A stretch of DNA of 64,000 bases from Seleniivibrio woodruffii (GTDB lineage: Bacteria > Chrysiogenota > Deferribacteres > Deferribacterales > Geovibrionaceae), in contig NZ_SMGG01000003.1 of NCBI RefSeq assembly GCF_004339245.1, forward strand, positions 399,106 through 463,105, written 5' to 3'. The position numbers and the translations under genes are program-made. Below are positions 1 through 7,937 of this stretch, piece after piece. The number at the start of each line of letters is the position of its first letter. Within the stretch, counting starts at the first letter, position 1. Below the pieces are notes generated by a model. That model was given only the letters and a program-made list of their open reading frames with translations. It searched no databases and had not been told where the DNA came from.

Positions 1-218
1 TCGTGGATAATCCGGAGTGCCGTCAGTCCGTCCATAACGGGCATGTTGACGTCCAGAGTTATCACGTCGGGTTTGAGTGCCTCCGCCTTTGCTATTGCGT
101 CTTCGCCGTTTCTTGCGGTGTCGATGACCTCAATGCCGAACGATTCGTCCAGCATCTCCTTTATCTTCTTCCGCATCAGTGCGGAATCATCGACAACCAG
201 TACCCTTACTTTTTTCAT
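1..218 (-). CDS. CheB-like receiver protein, 5' part only (runs off the window)
   Basis: The ATG is at 218 and the gene continues past the left edge, so only about 72 residues are visible. They form the first part of a response-regulator receiver domain: V-L-V-V-D-D-S near residues 6-12 and the phospho-acceptor stretch T-L-D-V-N-M-P-V-M-D-G-L. The form D-V-N-M-P-x-M-D-G-L is the one typical of CheB methylesterases rather than free CheY. Its ATG overlaps the TGA of the triple-CheW gene (ATGA at 215-218), so it is translationally coupled to the chemosensory operon. A CheB catalytic domain would have to lie outside the window; a CheY-like or other receiver-fusion protein remains possible. Confidence 0.75.
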   Translation of the reverse strand, partial: MKKVRVLVVDDSALMRKKIKEMLDESFGIEVIDTARNGEDAIAKAEALKPDVITLDVNMPVMDGLTALRIIH

Positions 219-1726
219 TCCTGCTTCATCTTCTCCAGTTTTGTCATTTCGGATCTGGAAAACAGGTCTTCTATGTTCAGAAGGAGTATCATTCTCTGTT
301 TGCTTGTGATGTTCACCACGCCGCCGATAAACTCGGAACTTACAGTTGCCGAAAGAACGGGGGGAACAGGTTCGATGTCGTCCTTTTTAATTCGCAGAAC
401 CTCGTCCACCTCGTCAACAACGAAACCAACCTTCATGTTTTTAAGGTTGACTATTATCACTCGGGTGAACTCGTCACGCTCTTTTGCGTTCAGGTCGAAA
501 CGGGAGCGAAGATCAATAAGGGGGATGACCTCGCCTCTCAGGTTTATTATCCCTTCCACAAATTTGGGCGTTTTCGGAACCTTGGTTACGTTGGTGTAGC
601 GGTTTATCTCCTGCACCTTTTCAATGAGGATTCCGTACTGCTCGTTCTCTATGCGGAAAGTTACTATCTGTTTCTCTTCATCCTTTGCGGAGGTGTTCAG
701 GTCTGCCATCGTAAGGTTACCTCCGGACTGGTCGGCCACTCTGGAAAGTGCCTCCAACTCCGTTTTGTTCACTATATTCTTTGTTTCAAGCGCCATAACG
801 AGTCTTTCGCCCTTATCAAGCTTTAAAACTGCGGATATCTCGCTCTCCTCGTCGGAGAACGACTTGGGCGGTTCTTCGATAAGGGATTCGTCAACACTGA
901 GAACAGCGTTCACCTTGTCTGCGGCGAAGGCCACAAGAACGTTGTTGATGTCCACAATGATAACTCTGCTGTTCTCGTTGTGGCCGTTGTGCCTTTTGCC
1001 GAATTTGTCGTGGAGCGAAAGCAGGGGGATAACCTTGCCTCTGAGCGAAAAAATGCCCATGACATAGTCCGGCAGGCCGGGGATTGCCGTCACTTCCGGC
1101 ATCCAGATTATCTCGTTTATACGGTGTATCTCCACCGCATATTCCTGAGTTGTTATGTTGAAGCTGATGAAACGCTTGACCCGCATGTTCGCCGCTGCGG
1201 CCTCTTCCGCCCGCTCAACGGTGTTTCTGCGGAATCCCTGTTTCTCTATCTGAGCCTTAAGGGCTGTAATGTCTATCACTTCATCGGTGTTCAGAATCTG
1301 AACCAGAATTACGCTGCCGCCCTGATTCACCTTCATGATCCCTTTTACGTATCTTTTATCCACCTCTGCGTTAAGCATTTCGGGGAATGCATCCAGCTGA
1401 TGTACCTCGGTGGATTTCACCTCGCTGACGGATTCCACAACGAAACCGTTCAGAGTTCCCTCTTTTTCAACGACGATGACCCTCGTGTCGTCCGTGTTCT
1501 CACACGGATGGGCATAGCCCAGCCTGAGCGAAAGGTCGGTAAGAGGAATGACCTCGCCCCTCAGGTTGCTCATTCCCACCACATAGGGGGGCATTTTGGG
1601 CACACGGGTGATGTGTGGCAGACGTATTATCTGCTTAACATCGTCGATACCTATGCCGTACGTCTCCTGCCCCAGGCGGAACGATACATATATACTGTCC
1701 TGCGGACTTTCAACTGCTGATGCCAT
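215..1726 (-). CDS. Chemotaxis scaffold protein with three tandem CheW domains
   Basis: This 503-residue protein has three CheW-like domains at about 10-157, 183-320 and 352-495. Each carries the CheW signature around N-L-R-G-E-V-I-P-L or S-L-R-G-K-V-I-P-L. A normal CheW is about 150-170 residues with one domain. CheW links chemoreceptor tips to the CheA kinase, so a triple copy could bridge several receptors or kinases or organise an unusual baseplate. It has no kinase or receiver domain and no membrane segment. It follows the soluble chemoreceptor gene on the same strand (38 bp gap) and overlaps the next gene by 4 bp. The start has a ggagag ribosome-binding site. Confidence 0.9.
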   Translation of the reverse strand: MASAVESPQDSIYVSFRLGQETYGIGIDDVKQIIRLPHITRVPKMPPYVVGMSNLRGEVIPLTDLSLRLGYAHPCENTDDTRVIVVEKEGTLNGFVVESVSEVKSTEVHQLDAFPEMLNAEVDKRYVKGIMKVNQGGSVILVQILNTDEVIDITALKAQIEKQGFRRNTVERAEEAAAANMRVKRFISFNITTQEYAVEIHRINEIIWMPEVTAIPGLPDYVMGIFSLRGKVIPLLSLHDKFGKRHNGHNENSRVIIVDINNVLVAFAADKVNAVLSVDESLIEEPPKSFSDEESEISAVLKLDKGERLVMALETKNIVNKTELEALSRVADQSGGNLTMADLNTSAKDEEKQIVTFRIENEQYGILIEKVQEINRYTNVTKVPKTPKFVEGIINLRGEVIPLIDLRSRFDLNAKERDEFTRVIIVNLKNMKVGFVVDEVDEVLRIKKDDIEPVPPVLSATVSSEFIGGVVNITSKQRMILLLNIEDLFSRSEMTKLEKMKQE

Positions 1727-1764
1727 TTTTGCTCTCCTTGCCGATATGCCTTAAAAGAGCAATA

Positions 1765-4005
1765 TCAGAACGACTGCATTTCGTCTGCGAGGGATGCAAC
1801 CTCTTCTGCCGCCGCCGCTATCTCGCGCAGGCCTTTGACCTGTTCTTCTGCGGCGTTCTTGGCCTCTTCGGAGAGTGATTTCAGGTTGTCTGCGGCCTCT
1901 CTTCCCTCCTGACATGCTCCGTTGACCTGTTCGACCTTATGCTCTGCGGCGTCCACATGGTCGCAGCATCTTGTGTAGAGCTCTTTAAGGTGTTTGCGTA
2001 TCTCGGCAACGTCTGTAAGGTTTTCAACCGCATACTGGGATTTTGTGATCTGGATGCGGATGAGAGAGGTAATTTCTGAAAGCTCGGTCTGGAAGTTTAT
2101 GACCTGCTCATACATTTCGTCCAGAATATCTTTCATCTTGTCGGCGTTGTCTGCGGATTCGTTTGCCAGCGCACGGATGTCGGCGGCAACAACGGAGAAT
2201 CCTCTGCCGTATTCGCCGGAGCGTGCGGCTTCGATGTTTCCGTTAACAGCCAGCATGTTGGTCTGAATTGCAACGCTGTTTATGGTGTCCACGATCTTCT
2301 TTATGTTGCCGAATGATTTGTTCAGAACGGTAACTTCCTCGTGGATCTCTTTAAGGTTGTTGATTGAATACACAAAGCCTTTGATGATAAGCTCTATTCC
2401 CTGTTTGAAATCTCTGAACTGGGTTTTGAACTCATTTACTGCGGGTTTGACCTTTTCGTCATAAATTCTTCTGGCTTCCTGAAGTTTACCCTCTTTCATC
2501 AGGTGCTTTATTTCGGCTGCGCCGAGGTGTACATGATTATGGGGTTCACGGATACAGTCGTAGGCCTTCTCTTCTGTGCCCTGCTCGGGTTTGTATGTCA
2601 GATACCATGCGCCGAAAGCACACTTTGTGGGGTCGAGCTGACCGTGGAACTCTGAGTTGTTGGTAAGAGCCTCTTCCAGCTGGTTGATGTAGACTATGTG
2701 GTCTAGTGCCTTTATCTCGTTCAGAGCGTTGTCAACGAGTTTGCCGTGCTCAACCATTGTGTTCCAGCTGTTCTTTATCTGGGCTATGTGGTCGTCTATC
2801 TTGTCGAACTCTTTGGTTATTCCTGTTATCTCGGTGAATATCTCCGAAGTGCCAACGTCCATCTGGCCGATGGCTTTCTGAACTTCGTCAGCAGATGCAT
2901 CGAGTTCTTCTATTGTGGAGGAGAGCTCTTCCGCTGCAGCGGCAACCTCTTCCGATGATTTTGCTATGTCTGTGGACTGTTTAAGGTCGTCCGCCATCTC
3001 CGCCAGTTCCTGCGAGGCGATGGTCAGTTCGCCGAAGGCTTTTGACTGCTCCTCTGTGAACTTGCCGACTTCTTCTGCGGCGGCGGCATTCTGTTCGGAT
3101 GAAGACGCCAGCCTGTTAACAAGATCCATAGTGCGGGCTGTCTCTTCGCTCACAGCCAGAGCACCCCTCTTGATCTTCTGAACCTCCTGCCCGATTTCGT
3201 CTGTGTGGCTGCCCACATATCCGCAATGCTTGCTGATGAAATCGGCTTTGAAAAGGTTGGTTCTGGAGAGAATGAGGAAGTTGTCAACCTTGCTTACCAC
3301 ATGCTGAACCTGAGTAAGCGACTGGTCGATAACGTTCTTTATGTTTTTGGCTGATTTTTCGGATACTTCAGCCAGTGTACGCACTTCGTCGGCAACAACG
3401 GCAAACCCCTTTCCGTGTTCCCCTGCTCTGGCAGCCTCAATTGCAGCGTTGAGTGCCAGAAGGTTCGTCTGGTCGGCAATTTTTGTAACAACCTGAACTA
3501 TCTGGCCGATTGAATCCGCCTTCTCTTTCAGCTGATCGACAAGCTGGGTGGATTCCTCAACCTTTTCGGTTGCGTCCTTAACCGAGTCTTTCAGTTCGTT
3601 TGCGGCTATCACGGTTGCTTTGACCTTTTTGATAAGCTCGCCGGTGGAGCTTTCATATTCTATTGTGGTGGAGAGTACGTTTTTAGCGTCAACTTCAAGC
3701 AGTGACGTGTCGTTCTTGATCCCTTCTGCACTGCGGCTTGCCTGTGCGGAGGCGATGCTCACCTGTTCCATTGAAGAGTTAAGCTGAGTTGCCGCACTGG
3801 AGGCCTGTTCAATGGCCGATGCCATCTGTTCGGAGGCCGTGGCGAGTCTTTCCGCATTTGACTGCTGTTTGGCCAGAGTTCTTGCTCTTGCCTTTTCAAC
3901 GGCAATTTTTTTGGACTCCTCTCTCGTCAGCGCAGCGGATTCGGCGTCTTTCTTCAGAATACCTGTCCTTCCGGTGAGGCTGGTGGGTTTTGCCAGCTTT
4001 TTCAT
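1765..4005 (-). CDS. Cytoplasmic methyl-accepting chemotaxis protein with two signalling hairpins and a CZB zinc domain
   Basis: The protein is 746 residues with no transmembrane segment. The second ATG (4005) is chosen because the ggagg site lies 7 bases before it; the ATG at 4011 would leave 1 base. Order: a basic N-terminus containing L-T-G-R-T-G-I-L at residues 10-17; a coiled coil with a receptor tip at about 176-196 ([21 protein letters not shown]); a CZB-like zinc domain at about 430-540 with H436, C462, H489 and H493 as likely ligands; and a second, diverged tip at about 575-598 ([20 protein letters not shown]). CZB domains in other receptors sense zinc and hypochlorite, so an oxidant or metal signal is plausible. 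It lies between hsp70/parA and the triple CheW gene. Confidence 0.9.
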   Translation of the reverse strand: MKKLAKPTSLTGRTGILKKDAESAALTREESKKIAVEKARARTLAKQQSNAERLATASEQMASAIEQASSAATQLNSSMEQVSIASAQASRSAEGIKNDTSLLEVDAKNVLSTTIEYESSTGELIKKVKATVIAANELKDSVKDATEKVEESTQLVDQLKEKADSIGQIVQVVTKIADQTNLLALNAAIEAARAGEHGKGFAVVADEVRTLAEVSEKSAKNIKNVIDQSLTQVQHVVSKVDNFLILSRTNLFKADFISKHCGYVGSHTDEIGQEVQKIKRGALAVSEETARTMDLVNRLASSSEQNAAAAEEVGKFTEEQSKAFGELTIASQELAEMADDLKQSTDIAKSSEEVAAAAEELSSTIEELDASADEVQKAIGQMDVGTSEIFTEITGITKEFDKIDDHIAQIKNSWNTMVEHGKLVDNALNEIKALDHIVYINQLEEALTNNSEFHGQLDPTKCAFGAWYLTYKPEQGTEEKAYDCIREPHNHVHLGAAEIKHLMKEGKLQEARRIYDEKVKPAVNEFKTQFRDFKQGIELIIKGFVYSINNLKEIHEEVTVLNKSFGNIKKIVDTINSVAIQTNMLAVNGNIEAARSGEYGRGFSVVAADIRALANESADNADKMKDILDEMYEQVINFQTELSEITSLIRIQITKSQYAVENLTDVAEIRKHLKELYTRCCDHVDAAEHKVEQVNGACQEGREAADNLKSLSEEAKNAAEEQVKGLREIAAAAEEVASLADEMQSF

Positions 4006-4025
4006 ACTCATACCTCCAAATGAAC

Positions 4026-5525
4026 CTAATATATTTTTATATCAGCTATTTTATCAGAATCCACGGTAGCTTTCAGCGTGAAATCCGCTTCCCTACCAGA
4101 ATTGACGTCTTTTGCGATAACAGTTACGATGCCGCTGTCGTCAATATCAAAGCATATATCTATAAGTTTTTCTTCTGTAACATTTTCTACTGAAAAGTTG
4201 AACTTTGCAAGGCTTACGAAAAATTCCGGATCATTTTCGGGACTGTCGGAAACGTTCAGGCTGGAATTTGCTGTGTCCTGCAGAACGTGGACCGTTATGT
4301 CGTTAATGTCTTCGCTGGCGGTTGTGAACCTTTGGGTGAAGGACACGGGGTAGGGTTCGTTCTTGCGCATTATTATCTCGAACATTCCGTTGTCATCCTC
4401 CAGTCCCATGTTGTGACTGGTGACATCGAAAAAGGTTCTGTCGCCCAAAAGCCCCTTGCGCATTGCGGCGTTTGTTGCCGCACCGCACACCACGGCCTCT
4501 TCGGGGTTCAGGTCTTTGCTCACGCTGGAGCCGAACAGAGACTCGACGAACGCCCGCACATTGCATATCCTGCTGGCTCCGCCAACAGGCAGAACACGGC
4601 TGATATCCTCAGGTTTTATATTGTTTTCACGCAGTAATTCCTCAGTTATCTCCCTGATTCCCTGAATGATAGGCTCAGTTATCTTCCCGAAAAGCTGTTT
4701 GTTCAGCTCCATCTTGAAATGCAGAGGCCCTTTGGGGGTAATGGTGATGTATGGGATAACCAGATTTGTTTCGTTAAGGCTGGAAAGCTCCATCTTGGCC
4801 TTTTCCGCCTGAAACAGAAGCTGCTGATAGGCTATGGGGTCGGTTTTCAGGTCTATCCCGTGGAGTTTGCGGAATTCGTCGTTCAGATAGTCCGCCACCG
4901 CCACGTCAAAATCCACCCCGCCTATGCGGGTGGAGCCGCCTGTTGCTATCACTTTCAGGCAGTCTTTATTCAGCTCTATCAGGCTTATGTCAAGTGTTCC
5001 GCCGCCAAGGTCGAACACCAGACACAGCTCGTTCTCTTTCTTGCCGATGTTGTTGTAATAGATTGCCGCCGCAGTGGGTTCGTTCAGCAGTGCCGAAACC
5101 TCAAAACCCGCCGCCTGTGCCGATGCACGGACAGCCTCTCTCTGGAGATGGTCAAAATAAGCCGGAACGGTGATAACTGCTTCCGCAGTTTCGTCTCCGG
5201 TGTAGTCCTTGTGCAGGCCTTTCAGCTTTTTGAAAAACAGGGTGGCCAGCTCAGCCGAAGTGTATTCCTGCCCGTAGATGCTGAATTTTTTATCGGAACC
5301 CATGTATCTTTTTACGTTTGAGATGGTGTTTTCGGACTCCAGCATCTGCATGCTGCGTGCGTTGTCGCCCGTAACCGCCTCTTTACTGTTTTTGAAATAG
5401 ATTACAGACGGAAGAAACCGTTTCCCGCTGTCGGAAGAGATGACCTCGATGACTCCCTTCTCCTTAAATATTGCTATCATGGAGTTTGTTGTCCCGAAAT
5501 CTATGCCGACCGGATATCTGCTCAT
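4026..5525 (-). CDS. Hsp70-family chaperone lacking the C-terminal lid
   Basis: The 499-residue protein has the complete Hsp70 ATPase domain: phosphate-1 motif G-I-D-F-G-T-T-N-S, phosphate-2 motif F-D-L-G-G-G-T-L-D, and adenosine motif P-V-G-G-A-S-R-I. A beta-type substrate domain follows from about 375 to the end. DnaK is about 630 residues, so the helical lid and tail are missing, as in other specialised short Hsp70 proteins. It is sandwiched between parA (4 bp overlap) and the soluble chemoreceptor, with no dnaJ or grpE nearby. A dedicated role in assembling or remodelling the chemosensory complex is inferred from this context only. Confidence 0.88.
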   Translation of the reverse strand: MSRYPVGIDFGTTNSMIAIFKEKGVIEVISSDSGKRFLPSVIYFKNSKEAVTGDNARSMQMLESENTISNVKRYMGSDKKFSIYGQEYTSAELATLFFKKLKGLHKDYTGDETAEAVITVPAYFDHLQREAVRASAQAAGFEVSALLNEPTAAAIYYNNIGKKENELCLVFDLGGGTLDISLIELNKDCLKVIATGGSTRIGGVDFDVAVADYLNDEFRKLHGIDLKTDPIAYQQLLFQAEKAKMELSSLNETNLVIPYITITPKGPLHFKMELNKQLFGKITEPIIQGIREITEELLRENNIKPEDISRVLPVGGASRICNVRAFVESLFGSSVSKDLNPEEAVVCGAATNAAMRKGLLGDRTFFDVTSHNMGLEDDNGMFEIIMRKNEPYPVSFTQRFTTASEDINDITVHVLQDTANSSLNVSDSPENDPEFFVSLAKFNFSVENVTEEKLIDICFDIDDSGIVTVIAKDVNSGREADFTLKATVDSDKIADIKIY

Positions 5526-6310
5526 TTGGACGCTCCTTTACCGATTTTGACTCTGTCCAGTATAAAATCGGCCAAAAGGTTAAAATCCATACACCCTCTG
5601 CTGTGCGGAGCGAATAAATTTATGGGGATTCTGAATTCCGGCGCCTCGGCAACCTTTATATCGTTGCGTATCCGGGGGGAGATCATGTTTTCACCGAAGT
5701 TTTCATAGATCTCTTTCATCACTCTTTTCGAATGATTGCTTCGTATGTCGTACTGATTGGGGATTATGCCGCACATGCGCAGGTCCGGGTTGAAGGCCGC
5801 ATTTATGCGGTAGATTGTCTGGGTGAGCTGTGCGAGACCCTCTATTGCAAGGAAGTTCAGCAGAATGGGGATGAATACCGATTCCGCCGCCGCCAGTGCG
5901 TTCAGCGTCAGTGCCGCCACGGTGGGCGGAGTGTCTATAAGGATGCAGTCGTAATCGTTGCGGAAATCCAGAAGCACTTTTTTCAGCTGTCCTTCGGGGT
6001 TGGGCTTGTCCAGCAGGTGCTTTATGAAGGTGGATGAAAAAGCTGTGGATGCGGGCAGAACATCGTAAAGCCCGTGTTCCGATCTGAAAAGAGCGTCCTT
6101 TCCGGAGCATTTTCCCAACAGGGCATCATATATGCTCAGGTAGGAGTCGTAAGTGTTTACGCCCGACCAGAAAGAAAGGTGCGCCTGCGGGTCAAGGTCT
6201 ATGGTCAGAACCCTGTATCCACGGCTCCCGAGCACGCCTGCGACATTGACAACTGTCGAGGTCTTTCCGCTACCGCCTTTTTTGTTTGCAAAAGTTATAA
6301 CCGCTGACAT
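5522..6310 (-). CDS. ParA/Soj-family partitioning ATPase
   Basis: It has a deviant Walker A box (K-K-G-G-S-G-K-T) near the N-terminus and a Walker B segment C-I-L-I-D-T-P-P, and is of the usual length at 262 residues. ParA ATPases position DNA or large protein complexes. No parB gene or parS site is seen beside it; the downstream genes are hsp70, a soluble chemoreceptor and CheW. Orphan ParA proteins of this kind (PpfA and ParC systems) place chemosensory arrays, so that is the favoured role. The ATG at 6310 is chosen over an in-frame TTG at 6322; neither has a clear Shine-Dalgarno site. A perfect 14-bp palindrome directly precedes the ATG. Confidence 0.88.
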   Translation of the reverse strand: MSAVITFANKKGGSGKTSTVVNVAGVLGSRGYRVLTIDLDPQAHLSFWSGVNTYDSYLSIYDALLGKCSGKDALFRSEHGLYDVLPASTAFSSTFIKHLLDKPNPEGQLKKVLLDFRNDYDCILIDTPPTVAALTLNALAAAESVFIPILLNFLAIEGLAQLTQTIYRINAAFNPDLRMCGIIPNQYDIRSNHSKRVMKEIYENFGENMISPRIRNDIKVAEAPEFRIPINLFAPHSRGCMDFNLLADFILDRVKIGKGASK

Positions 6311-6324
6311 AATTGTATACAATT
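6311..6324. promoter_or_regulatory. Perfect 14-bp palindrome before parA
   Basis: AATTGTATACAATT abuts the parA ATG in the 74-bp divergent space between parA and gmhB. A TATAAT-like element lies just upstream on the parA strand. The position suggests an operator over the transcription start, and the absence of a Shine-Dalgarno site suggests a leaderless or nearly leaderless mRNA. AT-rich palindromes can arise by chance, so this is a candidate only. Confidence 0.4.
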
Positions 6325-6384
6325 ATAGTATAATTTTGAAAATTATGCTACATCCATGTTTATGAAAAAAATGGCGGAGACGGT

Positions 6385-6918
6385 ATGACAAAAGGACTTT
6401 TTCTGGACAGGGACGGGATTGTCAACATCGATAAAGGATACATCCACAAGGCGGCTGATATTGAATTTGTTGACGGGATATTTGACCTGTGCCTTCTTGC
6501 GAACTTTAAAGGATACAAGATATTCATAGTGACCAATCAGGCAGGGGTGGACAGAGGGTATTATACCGAAGAGGATGTTCAGACACTCCATGCGTGGATG
6601 AGGACGCAGTTTGAGGCCAGAGGCGTGGAGATAACGGATTTTTTCTATTGCCCCCATCACCCGAATTTCTCAGGCGACTGCGGCTGCCGCAAGCCTAATC
6701 CAGGGATGCTCCTTCTTGCCATGAATATGTACGATGTTGATGCATCAAAGTCAGTCATGGTTGGCGACAAGGTTTCGGATGTTCAGGCGGGCAGAAATGC
6801 AGGTGTGGGTCTTAATATCATCGTTTCCAGCGAATATTTTGACGGCAAGCCCGAAGAGGCTGACTATATGTTTTCAAGTGTGGAAGAGGTTTACGGATTT
6901 CTGAAAGAGAGGCTTTGA
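6385..6918 (+). CDS. gmhB: D-glycero-beta-D-manno-heptose 1,7-bisphosphate 7-phosphatase
   Basis: The 177-residue HAD-family phosphatase removes the 7-phosphate of heptose bisphosphate during ADP-heptose synthesis for LPS inner core. The nucleophile motif F-L-D-R-D-G places D8 and D10 in the active site. T50 sits in I-V-T-N-Q-A-G, and V-G-D-K-V-S-D near 126-132 supplies the Mg-binding acid. The zinc loop ligands C89, H91, C99 and C101 (C-P-H-H ... C-G-C-R-K-P) distinguish GmhB from the related histidinol phosphatase. It stands alone and divergent from parA; other heptose genes are not in the window. Confidence 0.93.
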   Translation: MTKGLFLDRDGIVNIDKGYIHKAADIEFVDGIFDLCLLANFKGYKIFIVTNQAGVDRGYYTEEDVQTLHAWMRTQFEARGVEITDFFYCPHHPNFSGDCGCRKPNPGMLLLAMNMYDVDASKSVMVGDKVSDVQAGRNAGVGLNIIVSSEYFDGKPEEADYMFSSVEEVYGFLKERL

Positions 6919-6954
6919 GACTCTTCGCTTACGTTTAAAGTGACGGCGTGGTTA

Positions 6955-6984
6955 CGTCATTCTGAGGCATAGCCGAAGAATCTC
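6955..6984 (+). repeat. Short dispersed intergenic repeat (CGTCATTCTGAGG ... AGAATCTC type)
   Basis: The element between the convergent ends of gmhB and the GGDEF gene reads CGTCATTCTGAG, a short spacer, then AGAATCTC. The same arrangement occurs reverse-complemented at 58974-59005. Together with GAGACTCTTCGCT just upstream (from 6915) it can form an imperfect hairpin, so it may also act as a bidirectional terminator. It overlaps the stop codon of the GGDEF gene. Confidence 0.6.
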
Positions 6985-7936
6985 ACTCCGCCTGAACGAC
7001 CTTGTTTCTGCCGGTCTGCTTGCCCAGATAGAGGGCGTCGTCGGCTTTTTTGATGCTCTGCTCAATTCCGATGTATTTGTCGAACTGGGACACGCCGAAA
7101 GTCATTGTAACGCAGAATTGTTCTCCGGCATAACTGAGTATTGCGTCTTTGATGGCCTCTCTCAGCTTTTCAGCCACAGAAACAGCCTGACCAAGTTCAG
7201 TCAGCGGCAGCATTATTAAAAATTCCTCGCCTCCCCAGCGGGATACGATATCCTGCTGACGAAGGTTGCTTTTCATGATGTCAGCCACGGTTCTGAGCAC
7301 ATAGTCTCCCGTGTCGTGGCCGAAAGTATCGTTAACCTTCTTGAAAAAGTCGATGTCGCACATTATCAGTGAAAAATAGCCCCCGTTGCGGTCGCAGCGG
7401 GAAACCTCCACAGCCATCTGGTTCATTATGCTTCTGCGGTTTGCCAGCCCTGTGAGGGAGTCGGTGAGAGCCAGTTTTTCGATGGTCTCATATGCCAGCT
7501 GAAGCTCCCTGTTCTTCTCCTCCAGCATGTCTCTGGAGAGTTTCAGGTCGAGGTGGGTGCGGATTCGCATGAGCAGTTCGGGCTCGTGGAAAGGTTTTGA
7601 TATATAGTCGACCCCGCCCGCTTCAAAGCCTTCCACAGCGTCTTCGGCTTCTGTTTTCGCCGTTATGAAGATAACCGGGATATTCGCTGTTTCGGGGTTC
7701 TTTTTGAGCTGACGGCACACCTCATATCCGTCCATATCGGGCATCATAACATCCAGAAGAACCATATCCGGCTTGGTGGAATTGATAAATTCCAGCGCTT
7801 CGTAGCCGTTCATTGCGAAGGCGAGGCCGTATTTGGTATTCTCTTTCAGAATGTTGCCCAAAACTTTCAGGTTCTGGGGGTTGTCGTCAACCACCAGAAG
7901 AAGTGTCTTGTTGTACTCGGTTGCGGGGGTGTTCAT
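6983..7936 (-). CDS. Receiver-GGDEF response regulator, diguanylate cyclase
   Basis: A receiver domain (residues about 12-128) with phospho-acceptor D62 (V-L-L-D-V-M-M-P-D-M-D-G) is joined by a short coiled coil to a GGDEF domain (about 150-315). The active site is G-G-E-E-F at 235-239 and an inhibitory site R-x-x-D is present at 226-229. It should therefore make c-di-GMP with product inhibition when phosphorylated, like PleD or WspR. It starts 1 base after the stop of the large hybrid kinase, making that kinase its probable phosphodonor. Confidence 0.93.
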   Translation of the reverse strand: MNTPATEYNKTLLLVVDDNPQNLKVLGNILKENTKYGLAFAMNGYEALEFINSTKPDMVLLDVMMPDMDGYEVCRQLKKNPETANIPVIFITAKTEAEDAVEGFEAGGVDYISKPFHEPELLMRIRTHLDLKLSRDMLEEKNRELQLAYETIEKLALTDSLTGLANRRSIMNQMAVEVSRCDRNGGYFSLIMCDIDFFKKVNDTFGHDTGDYVLRTVADIMKSNLRQQDIVSRWGGEEFLIMLPLTELGQAVSVAEKLREAIKDAILSYAGEQFCVTMTFGVSQFDKYIGIEQSIKKADDALYLGKQTGRNKVVQAE

Positions 7937-7937
7937 T

